Of a stretch of 6,025 bases of DNA, positions 1-5,028 are shown in pieces. Where the stretch lies: assembly GCA_023251275.1 (NCBI GenBank), contig JAHEZC010000182.1, forward strand, positions 1 to 6,025, given 5' to 3'. Both the position numbers and the translations under genes were made by a program. The stretch's first letter is position 1. Each line of letters starts with the position of its first letter. Source of the stretch: Parafilimonas sp. (GTDB lineage: Bacteria > Bacteroidota > Bacteroidia > Chitinophagales > Chitinophagaceae). The notes under the pieces are model-generated. The model searched no databases. It was not told the origin of the DNA and worked only from the letters and a program-made list of their open reading frames with translations.

Positions 1-267
1 ATAACCAATGTGAATTCAAACCATAAAACAGTTAACTCAAATAATAAAGTAAAGAAGAATACAGCTATTTCGAAACAGTCAACCACAAAGAATCAAAAAA
101 TAAATTCAAACAACAGGAGTATAACAAAAAATAAAATGGGAGCTAATACAAACAACGCCAATAAAAGAAAACCAGGAACTAATGCAGCAAAATCAAAAAG
201 TAATAAAAAGCAAAATGAAGATGTTGTGTATAATAAAAAACATCCTAAGCCTAATGACGAAAAATAA
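1..267 (+). CDS. Asn/Lys-rich low-complexity basic protein, 5' end outside window
   Basis: I do not recognise this protein. The frame is open from the first base of the window to a TAA at 265-267. The earliest possible start inside the window is a GTG at 10 and the first ATG is at 136, so the true start probably lies further left. From the GTG the product is 85 residues, of which about 20 are Asn and 19 Lys, with only four acidic residues. It has no hydrophobic segment and is probably disordered and strongly basic. The surrounding DNA is full of TAA triplets, all out of this frame, which argues that the frame is under selection. A strong terminator follows about 30 nt after the stop, as expected for the end of a transcribed gene. 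The tail (EDVVYNKKHPKPNDEK) is less repetitive than the rest. Nucleic-acid binding or a tail on a longer protein are both possible, but no function can be assigned. Confidence 0.5.
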   Translation: MTNVNSNHKTVNSNNKVKKNTAISKQSTTKNQKINSNNRSITKNKMGANTNNANKRKPGTNAAKSKSNKKQNEDVVYNKKHPKPNDEK

Positions 268-295
268 CAAACCAGGATCAAAAAAATTCAAACTC

Positions 296-331
296 AATAA
301 AGGAGCCGCCTGACAGGCTCCTTTATTTTTT
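296..331 (+). terminator. Rho-independent terminator after the Asn/Lys-rich gene
   Basis: A perfect 12-bp inverted repeat, AATAAAGGAGCC at 296-307 and GGCTCCTTTATT at 316-327, encloses an 8-nt loop and runs straight into further T residues. A-rich sequence on the left arm and T-rich on the right make it potentially active in both directions, although no minus-strand gene ends here. Confidence 0.9.
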
Positions 332-394
332 CTTGTACTTATGCAAAATATTTCTCAACTTGTACCTCTTTATCACACCATTAAAACTAACATC

Positions 395-817
395 ATGATT
401 TCGCATCTTTTATCAAACCTGAATTGGTTACATGTACTTGCTGCCGCAGCGGCTTATTTTATTTTGGGCGCCTTATGGTACAGTCCTGTTTTATTTGCAA
501 AGCCCTGGGCAAAAATGGTAAATATGAAAATGAATGATCCCAATGCCAAAAGCGGCATGGGCGCTATGATGGCCGGCAGTTTTATATTAATGTTTATTGC
601 ATGCATCGGCCTTGCCATTATTTACCAGATCATAAAAATTGATACAGTGCTCCTTGCAGTAAAATTCGGTTTGTTCTTTGGAGTTTTCTTTGCTGCCACA
701 GGCATATCTATTTCTTTCATCTATGAGAAAAAACCAATCGGTCTGCATTTTATTGATGGCGGCTATCATATTGCCGGACTAATAGTCGCAAGCCTTGTGT
801 TGGTATTATGGAAATAA
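395..817 (+). CDS. DUF1761 family small integral membrane protein
   Basis: A 140-residue membrane protein of the DUF1761 type, whose function is not known. Four hydrophobic segments are visible, at about residues 10-34, 57-80, 84-110 and 117-138. The family-like signature is the opening NWLHVLAAAAAYFILGALWYSP followed by a Lys/Trp-rich stretch (FAKPWAKMV), and the last helix begins with a His/Gly-rich segment (LHFIDGGYHIAGL). I chose the ATG at 395 because it places the first helix close to the N-terminus and gives a length typical of the family. An ATG at 341 in the same frame would add 18 residues, but it starts only about 10 nt after the upstream terminator and its extension shows no family similarity that I recognise. 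No Shine-Dalgarno sequence precedes either start. The gene is flanked by terminators on both sides, so it is probably transcribed alone. Family assignment is by recalled pattern; the role is unknown. Confidence 0.8.
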   Translation: MISHLLSNLNWLHVLAAAAAYFILGALWYSPVLFAKPWAKMVNMKMNDPNAKSGMGAMMAGSFILMFIACIGLAIIYQIIKIDTVLLAVKFGLFFGVFFAATGISISFIYEKKPIGLHFIDGGYHIAGLIVASLVLVLWK

Positions 818-835
818 TTTCCCTCACCGAAACAG

Positions 836-866
836 GCCCCGAAAAATTCCGGGGCTTTTATTTTTT
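836..866 (+). terminator. Rho-independent terminator after the DUF1761 gene
   Basis: The 6-bp GC stem GCCCCG (836-841) and CGGGGC (850-855) closes over the loop AAAAATTC and is followed by TTTTATTTTTT. It lies 18 nt after the DUF1761 stop codon. Confidence 0.85.
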
Positions 867-1081
867 GGCAGAAATACTCATACGTTTCATTGCATCTGTT
901 CTTTTCGTCTCCTGATGAAGATGCTTAGTATTTGAATGCAAATCCGGGCTGTAAAAAAAATTTGCCGCATCGAAATATCCTGCTTAAATTTAACTCACCT
1001 TCTGAAAACTGCTTTAAAATAGCTCGTCTGAGTTACAATCCTTCACCGGGCATCTGAATATTTCATTTAAAACCAATATCC
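867..1081. other. Intergenic stretch before the sugar dehydrogenase gene
   Basis: This non-coding stretch of about 215 nt follows the DUF1761 terminator. It contains no convincing ORF, RNA gene or hairpin. The only signal I can support is a Bacteroidota-type promoter candidate at 961-992, which would give the downstream gene a leader of about 80-85 nt. No riboswitch-like structure was recognised in that leader. Confidence 0.5.
961..992 (+). promoter_or_regulatory. Candidate Bacteroidota sigma-ABfr promoter for the dehydrogenase gene
   Basis: A -33-like TTTG at 961-964 is followed after 20 nt by TAAATTTA at 985-992, which differs from the TAnnTTTG -7 consensus only at the last base. Expected transcription start is just before position 1000. 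The match is by eye in AT-rich DNA, where chance matches are common. Confidence 0.35.
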
Positions 1082-2512
1082 ATGAAAACAAAATTTTATC
1101 CTCAATCATTTATGGCGAAAATAAGGCTGATATTAACCTTATTTATAACTGGCATCTCAGCAACTTCTTCAGCACAGACCTATCCAACGGGTTTCAATCA
1201 GGCTGCCGTAACGTCAAGCCTCACAGCACCCACAAACATGGCCTTTGCCCCTGACGGCAGAATATTTATCTGCGAGCAGGCAGGTACTTTGCGCGTAATA
1301 AAAAATGGCAGTTTACTTGTCAAGCCATTTATTACACTCACCGTTAATCACAGTGGCGAAAGAGGATTATTAGGCGTAGCTTTTGATCCAAAATTTGCCA
1401 CCAATAATTTGGTGTATCTGTATTACACATTGCCCGATGGAAGTCATAACCGGATTATCCGTGTGAAAGCAGATGGTGATACGGCCAAAGCTGCACCGGT
1501 TAAAACTGTACTTGATCTTGATCCTCTAAGCAGTGCAACGAATCACAATGGTGGCTCAATAAAATTTGGCAAAGACAAGAAACTATACGTGGCCGTTGGG
1601 GAAAATGCCAATGGCGCCAATGCACAAAATCTCGATACTTATCTTGGGAAACTATTGCGCATCAATAAAGATGGAACTGTTCCAACCGGGAATCCCTATA
1701 CTACAGGAAGTGAGCAAAAAAAACGCGTTTGGGAGTATGGATTGCGCAATCCATTTACATTTGATGTAGAGAAGGGAACGGGAAGAATTTTTGTGGACGA
1801 TGTAGGAGAAAGTACATGGGAAGAAATAAATGACGCTTCAACAAGCAATCACAATTTCGGATGGCCCAATGCCGAGGGTAACAGCGCCAATCCTGCTTAC
1901 ACTAATCCTGTCTATGTTTATTCACACACAGGTACTACAGACTCTACAGGCTGTGCCATTACAGGTGGTGCCTTCTTTACCCATATTACCACAAATTATC
2001 CCGGAGTGTATAAAAACAGTTATTTTTTTATGGATTTATGTGGCCACTGGATCAATCGTATCTCATTAAAAACATCTCCTTTTAAAAAATATAGTTTTGC
2101 AACAACCATTGGTGGCAACAATGTCGGACTAACAACGGGTCCTGACGGCAACCTGTATTTTTTATCCCGGGACAATGGTACGCTATATAAAATTATTTAT
2201 ACACCAACTGTTGCATCAGCAGAAGCATCATTATTTGCGGATAAACCGGTTAATAAACCCGGCAGACAGTTAAAAGAAGTACTGATCTATCCATCGCCAG
2301 CCAATTCTACCCTGACCATTGACGCCGGAAGCTTTATTGCAAACAAGGCTTTTGTAAATATATATGATGCAAAAGGCTTGTTGGTAAAAAATCTAAGAAT
2401 GACGGGTACTAAAACAACGGTGAATACATCCTCTCTTACTAACGGATTTTATTTTATAATAATAAATGACGGGACTAATATCAAAAAAATGAAAGTGGAA
2501 GTAATACACTGA
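1082..2512 (+). CDS. Secreted PQQ-dependent sugar dehydrogenase (GSDH family) with T9SS sorting tail
   Basis: A 476-residue glucose/sorbosone dehydrogenase-type beta-propeller. Characterised family members oxidise aldose sugars with PQQ and calcium. Residues 1-32 look like a signal peptide, with a hydrophobic stretch at 15-24 and likely cleavage near SSAQ (29-32). An ATG at codon 11 would also leave a usable signal peptide. Family landmarks in order are SGERGLLGVAFDP (91-103), NHNGG (154-158) with the probable catalytic His155, YGLRNPFTFD (219-228) with the likely PQQ-contacting Arg222, DVGEstWEEI (240-249), NFGWP (258-262) and ITGGAFF (293-299). After a short linker, residues about 398-476 form a Por-type C-terminal sorting domain (IYPSPANSTLTI, then VNIYDAKGLLV, then LTNGFYFIII, ending in a Lys-rich strand). 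This predicts export through the type IX system to the surface or medium. No PQQ synthesis gene is present nearby. The gene has its own terminator. The true substrate is unknown, and PQQ use is inferred from the family only. Confidence 0.9.
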   Translation: MKTKFYPQSFMAKIRLILTLFITGISATSSAQTYPTGFNQAAVTSSLTAPTNMAFAPDGRIFICEQAGTLRVIKNGSLLVKPFITLTVNHSGERGLLGVAFDPKFATNNLVYLYYTLPDGSHNRIIRVKADGDTAKAAPVKTVLDLDPLSSATNHNGGSIKFGKDKKLYVAVGENANGANAQNLDTYLGKLLRINKDGTVPTGNPYTTGSEQKKRVWEYGLRNPFTFDVEKGTGRIFVDDVGESTWEEINDASTSNHNFGWPNAEGNSANPAYTNPVYVYSHTGTTDSTGCAITGGAFFTHITTNYPGVYKNSYFFMDLCGHWINRISLKTSPFKKYSFATTIGGNNVGLTTGPDGNLYFLSRDNGTLYKIIYTPTVASAEASLFADKPVNKPGRQLKEVLIYPSPANSTLTIDAGSFIANKAFVNIYDAKGLLVKNLRMTGTKTTVNTSSLTNGFYFIIINDGTNIKKMKVEVIH

Positions 2513-2536
2513 TAATTTCTTTAGAAGTTGAATTTT

Positions 2537-2576
2537 AAATGCCGGTCATTTTTATAAATAACCGGCATTTTATTTT
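2537..2576 (+). terminator. Rho-independent terminator after the dehydrogenase gene
   Basis: A 10-bp perfect stem, AAATGCCGGT (2537-2546) and ACCGGCATTT (2561-2570), encloses a 14-nt AT-rich loop and is followed by TATTTT. It starts 24 nt after the dehydrogenase stop codon. Confidence 0.85.
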
Positions 2577-2602
2577 GATGAAATCGCTGTAATTTTATTT
2601 TC

Positions 2603-3328
2603 ATGAATGCAAAAACAAAACTCAGTGTAAACATCAACAAATTTGCCACACTTCGCAATTCACGCGGAGGCAATAATCCTGATGTAGTGAAGGCTGCAAT
2701 TGATGCACAGCGTTTCGGTGCAGACGGAGTAACCGTGCATCCCCGTCCTGATGAAAGGCATATTCGCTACAACGATGTGCGTGAAATAAAAAAAATTATC
2801 AACACAGAATTTAATATCGAAGGCAACTGCACTGAACAAAAATTTGTTGACCTTATACTTGAAGCAAAGCCGCACCAGGTAACACTTGTACCCGATGCAC
2901 TTGACCAGGTGACCAGCGATCACGGATGGAACACTATTGAGCATAAAAATTATTTGATTGATATCATCAAAGTATTTAAGAATGCAGGTATTCGCGTAAG
3001 CATCTTTGTGGACCCGGTGATTGAAATGATAGAAGGCTCTGCGCAAACAGGCACAGACAGGATTGAATTATATACTGAAGGCTATGCAAAACAATTTTTA
3101 ATAGATAAGGAAAAAGCAATTACGCCTTACATTGCTGCAGCACAAAAAGCAAAAGAATTAGGATTAGGTTTAAATGCAGGTCATGACCTCGATTTGCATA
3201 ATTTAAAATTCTTCAAACAAAATATTCCCTGGCTCGATGAAGTATCAATCGGTCATGCATTGATCTGTGATGCCTTATATCTTGGGTTTGAGAATGCAGT
3301 GCAGATGTATAAAAGGCAGTTAGTGTAG
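2603..3328 (+). CDS. pdxJ: Pyridoxine 5'-phosphate synthase PdxJ
   Basis: A cytoplasmic TIM-barrel enzyme of the DXP-dependent vitamin B6 pathway. It condenses 1-deoxy-D-xylulose 5-phosphate with 3-amino-2-oxopropyl phosphate to give pyridoxine 5'-phosphate. The 241 residues match the usual family length. Visible landmarks are LSVNINKFATLRNSRGG (7-23), TVHPRPDERHI (44-54) with His46 and Arg48, NIEGN (71-75) with Glu73, QVTSDHG (102-108), IELYTEGYA (154-162) with Glu155, LNAGHDL (190-196) with His194, and EVSIGHALICDALYLG (213-228) with the phosphate-binding Gly217-His218. The Asp-His pair that follows 'VNI' in the E. coli enzyme is Asn12-Lys13 here, which I recall as the usual Bacteroidota form. 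The ATG at 2603 places the conserved VNI motif at residue 9, so no other start is needed. There is no Shine-Dalgarno sequence. No terminator follows, so transcription may run on into the DUF2911 gene 88 nt downstream. Confidence 0.97.
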   Translation: MNAKTKLSVNINKFATLRNSRGGNNPDVVKAAIDAQRFGADGVTVHPRPDERHIRYNDVREIKKIINTEFNIEGNCTEQKFVDLILEAKPHQVTLVPDALDQVTSDHGWNTIEHKNYLIDIIKVFKNAGIRVSIFVDPVIEMIEGSAQTGTDRIELYTEGYAKQFLIDKEKAITPYIAAAQKAKELGLGLNAGHDLDLHNLKFFKQNIPWLDEVSIGHALICDALYLGFENAVQMYKRQLV

Positions 3329-3363
3329 TCCACTCATCAAACAATGCATACATTAATCACAAT

Positions 3364-3388
3364 ATTTAAATTGATTTAAAAATTTAAA
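3364..3388. repeat. Three ATTTAAA copies upstream of the DUF2911 gene
   Basis: ATTTAAA occurs at 3364-3370, 3374-3380 and 3382-3388. The first two also form a perfect inverted repeat, TTTAAAT-TG-ATTTAAA (3365-3380). They overlap the proposed promoter region, so they could be an operator or simply AT-rich spacer DNA. Confidence 0.4.
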
Positions 3389-3399
3389 CGGTAGCTTTC
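3371..3399 (+). promoter_or_regulatory. Candidate Bacteroidota promoter for the DUF2911 gene
   Basis: TTG at 3371-3373 is followed after 18 nt by TAGCTTTC (3392-3399), which differs from TAnnTTTG only at the last base. The leader would be about 10-15 nt. The match is by eye and the region is AT-rich. Confidence 0.3.
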
Positions 3400-3416
3400 C
3401 CCCTAAAACCTTTTTT

Positions 3417-3791
3417 ATGAGAAAACTCTCCTTCCTTGCCGCTTTTATTTTTATATACGCCGCATCACACGCACAACTAACTACGCCACCAAATGGCGGC
3501 AATAAGAAAGCTGTTGTCGGTGAGCGCATCGGCATCACTGATGTTACCATTCATTATGACCGTCCCGGTGTAAAAGGACGTGAAGGAAAAATATGGGGAG
3601 AACTGGTACAGCCCGGCTACAACGATTTGGGATTTGGCAATACCAAACAGGCACCATGGCGTGCAGGGGCTAATGAGAACACAACAATCGAATTCTCGAC
3701 TGATGTAAAAATTGAAGGTCAAAATTTAGCTGCGGGAAAATATGCTTTCTTTATCGCTTATGATCCCAATGAATGTACCCTCATCTTTTAA
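3417..3791 (+). CDS. Truncated DUF2911 domain protein (upstream part of the broken gene)
   Basis: If the TAA is real, the translated product is 124 residues: signal peptide plus about two thirds of the DUF2911 beta domain, ending at NECTLIF. It lacks the remaining strands (SWGSFFY through LQWEK) and all TPR-like repeats, so it is unlikely to fold normally. The ATG at 3417 is the only start that includes the signal peptide. Confidence 0.5.
   Translation: MRKLSFLAAFIFIYAASHAQLTTPPNGGNKKAVVGERIGITDVTIHYDRPGVKGREGKIWGELVQPGYNDLGFGNTKQAPWRAGANENTTIEFSTDVKIEGQNLAAGKYAFFIAYDPNECTLIF
3789..3791 (+). other. In-frame TAA interrupting the DUF2911 domain
   Basis: The codons here read ATC TTT TAA AAA AAT ACC, at the junction of a T4 run (3786-3789) and an A7 run (3790-3796). 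A T to A change at 3789 would give Lys, and an A to C change at 3790 would give Ser; either restores an uninterrupted 368-residue protein. The frame is unchanged downstream, so a single insertion or deletion does not explain it. Confidence 0.85.
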
Positions 3792-3842
3792 AAAAATACC
3801 AATTCATGGGGAAGCTTCTTTTATAATCCCGCCGAAGATGCG

Positions 3843-4523
3843 TTGCGTGTGAAAGTAAAACCGGCCGCAGCAGATAAAACTACGGAATGGTTAAAGTATG
3901 AATTTATTAATCAAACAGATAATTCAGCTACTGTTGCCCTGCAATGGGAAAAACTAATAATACCTTTTAAAGTTGAAGTTGACTTAACAGCAACTCAATT
4001 AGCATCTTTCCGCAAAGAATTGCAGACTGACAAAGGATTTTTATGGGAGCCCTGGTCGCAGGCAGCCCAATGGTGTGTGCAGAACAACACCAACCTTGAC
4101 CAGGCTTTATTATGGGCTGATACAGCTACCAGTCAGAACTTTGGAGGAGATAGAAGTTTTCAGTCATGGAGTACCAAGGCGCAGGTACTTGATAAACTTG
4201 GCCGTGGCGCAGAGGCAATGGAGATTATGAAAAAAGCATTGCCTTATGGTGGCGTGTTTGAGCTGCATCAATACGCAAGACAATTGCAGAAAGACAAAAA
4301 ATCTCAACAGGCATTCGAAGTATTCAAAATGAATTACGATAAAAATCCCAATATATTTGTTACAAATATGGGCATGGCAAGAGGGTACTCTGCTCTCGGC
4401 AATTTCACTGAAGCGCTCAAATATGCAATCGCCGCTCAACCACAGGCGCCAGACCCTGTAAACAAAACAAACGTGGAAAAAATAATTGAAAGCCTGAAAG
4501 CAGGGAAAGATATTAACCAGTAA
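3843..4523 (+). CDS. DUF2911 C-terminal part plus TPR-like repeats (downstream part of the broken gene)
   Basis: This part of the broken gene has no ATG near its beginning. The first near-cognate starts are TTG at 3843 and GTG at 3849, and neither has a ribosome binding site. It carries the last DUF2911 strands (LRVKVKPAAADKT to IIPFKVEVD), then an alpha-helical region with TPR-like units around NNTNLDQALLWADTAT, SWSTKAQVLDKLGRGAEAMEIMKKAL, VFELHQYARQLQKDKK and NMGMARGYSALGNFTEALKYA. Without a signal peptide it would stay in the cytoplasm if made. I consider it a gene remnant rather than an independent gene. Confidence 0.4.
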   Translation: MRVKVKPAAADKTTEWLKYEFINQTDNSATVALQWEKLIIPFKVEVDLTATQLASFRKELQTDKGFLWEPWSQAAQWCVQNNTNLDQALLWADTATSQNFGGDRSFQSWSTKAQVLDKLGRGAEAMEIMKKALPYGGVFELHQYARQLQKDKKSQQAFEVFKMNYDKNPNIFVTNMGMARGYSALGNFTEALKYAIAAQPQAPDPVNKTNVEKIIESLKAGKDINQ

Positions 4524-4560
4524 AGTTTCCAACGTTACTGCAAAACTAATTTCATAGCTT

Positions 4561-4591
4561 AAGCCGTTTCTGCAAACAGGAGCGGCTTTTT
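4561..4591 (+). terminator. Rho-independent terminator after the DUF2911-TPR gene
   Basis: The arms AAGCCGTTTCTG (4561-4572) and CAGGAGCGGCTT (4577-4588) pair over 12 positions, with two G-U pairs, around a CAAA loop. Further T residues follow to 4591. It lies about 37 nt after the stop at 4523. Confidence 0.85.
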
Positions 4592-4632
4592 AATAATCCA
4601 TTACAAAAAGATATTAGGCTCATCTTTACATG

Positions 4633-4662
4633 TTGCCAATAAAATCTCAATGCTTATTTTTA
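4633..4662 (+). promoter_or_regulatory. Candidate Bacteroidota promoter for the ArsC/YffB-like gene
   Basis: TTG (4633-4635) is separated by exactly 19 nt from TATTTTTA (4655-4662), one base off the TAnnTTTG consensus. Transcription would begin near 4668, just before the ATG at 4675. This placement would exclude the alternative upstream ATG at 4630 as the start. Confidence 0.35.
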
Positions 4663-4674
4663 AATAAAAAAACA

Positions 4675-5028
4675 ATGCACATAGTTTACGGGATAGCAAA
4701 CTGCGATACTACGCAGAAAGCATTGAAATGGTTAGATAAGCATAAAGTAAATTATGAATTTTATGACCATAAAAAACAAGAAATAACTGCAGATAAATTA
4801 AAGCGTTGGTGCAAACAGGTGGGATGGGAAAAGATACTAAACAGAAAATCTGCAACATACCGTGAACTGGATGATGCTGCCAAACAATCTCTCACCAATG
4901 AAAAAGCAGCCATTCAAATGATGCGCAAAAATGCCAGCATCATCAAACGTCCTGTGATTGAAATGGATGGACATATTGCAATTGTGGGGTTTGATGAAAA
5001 AGAATATCAAAAAAATTTCGGCAGATAA
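4675..5028 (+). CDS. ArsC/Spx/YffB-family thioredoxin-fold protein
   Basis: A 117-residue cytoplasmic protein of the ArsC-like superfamily, closest in pattern to E. coli YffB and often annotated 'arsenate reductase (glutaredoxin)'. Visible features are the opening strand MHIVYGIANCDTTQKALKWL with the single conserved Cys10, then YEFYDHKKQ, the GWEKILNRKSATYRELDD segment (YffB has GWEALLN, then TWRKLD), and IIKRPVIE with the conserved Lys-Arg-Pro turn near the C-terminus, then a short IVGFDEKEY end. The start at 4675 is chosen because it gives the usual 115-118-residue length and puts the Cys at position 10. An ATG at 4630 would add 15 residues without family similarity. Arsenate reduction is not established for this subgroup, and no other arsenic gene is nearby; glutathione- or thiol-linked redox work or an Spx-like role remain possible. 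The gene ends directly against the convergent thioredoxin gene with no terminator. Confidence 0.85.
   Translation: MHIVYGIANCDTTQKALKWLDKHKVNYEFYDHKKQEITADKLKRWCKQVGWEKILNRKSATYRELDDAAKQSLTNEKAAIQMMRKNASIIKRPVIEMDGHIAIVGFDEKEYQKNFGR

Larger units (their letters stand above)
3417..4523 (+). pseudogene. DUF2911-TPR exported protein gene interrupted by an in-frame stop
   Basis: Read as one frame, this is a 368-codon gene with a single internal TAA at 3789-3791 (codon 125). The N-terminus is a signal peptide (residues 1-19, hydrophobic core LAAFIFIYAA, cleavage near SHAQ). The DUF2911 domain follows: VGERIGITDVTIHYDRPGVKGR (34-55), then APWRAGANENTTIEFSTDV (79-97) and LAAGKYAFFIAY (104-115). The frame then resumes at codon 126 as KNTNSWGSFFYNPAEDALRVKVKP, exactly the continuation expected in this family, through DNSATVALQWEK. 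From about residue 215 to 365 helical, TPR-like repeats follow. DUF2911 has no established function. Because both sides share one frame and both still look like the family, the gene is either freshly inactivated, misread at one base, or read through. No in-frame ATG occurs after the stop until 4218. A terminator closes the unit. Confidence 0.8.

Noticed and set aside
93..281. Minus-strand open frame giving a very hydrophobic 62-residue peptide
   Set aside because: The Leu/Phe-rich translation is what the reverse complement of an Asn/Lys-rich, A-rich sequence must give. There is no independent support.
341..394. Upstream ATG at 341 as the start of the DUF1761 protein
   Set aside because: It begins about 10 nt after the terminator T-run and adds 18 residues without family similarity; the ATG at 395 gives the expected length.
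864..888. TTTG at 864-867 with TACGTTTC at 881-888 as a promoter
   Set aside because: The spacer is only 13 nt, much shorter than the usual 19, and the first element is part of the terminator T-run.
2574..2597. TTTG at 2574-2577 with TAATTTTA at 2590-2597 as the pdxJ promoter
   Set aside because: The spacer is 12 nt and the second box ends 5 nt before the ATG, leaving no room for a transcription start and leader.
2660..3046. Minus-strand open frame of 128 codons within pdxJ
   Set aside because: It lies entirely antisense to a well-supported enzyme gene, and its translation (Cys/His/Tyr-rich, no family pattern) looks like a shadow of pdxJ codons.
3786..3800. Programmed frameshifting at the T4/A7 run
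   Set aside because: The protein continues in the same frame after the stop, so a single +1 or -1 shift would not restore it.
4164..4532. Minus-strand open frame of 122 codons opposite the TPR-like region
   Set aside because: It is antisense to sequence that still encodes recognisable TPR-like helices. Its Cys/Phe-rich translation has no recognisable domain and no start context.
4630..4674. Upstream ATG at 4630 as the start of the ArsC/YffB-like protein
   Set aside because: The added residues do not fit the family, whose conserved strand begins at MHIVYGIANC, and the best promoter candidate lies downstream of this ATG.
4675..5028. Calling the gene arsC as part of an arsenic resistance operon
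   Set aside because: The sequence fits the YffB/Spx-like subgroup, and no ArsR, ArsB/Acr3 or other arsenic gene is in the window.
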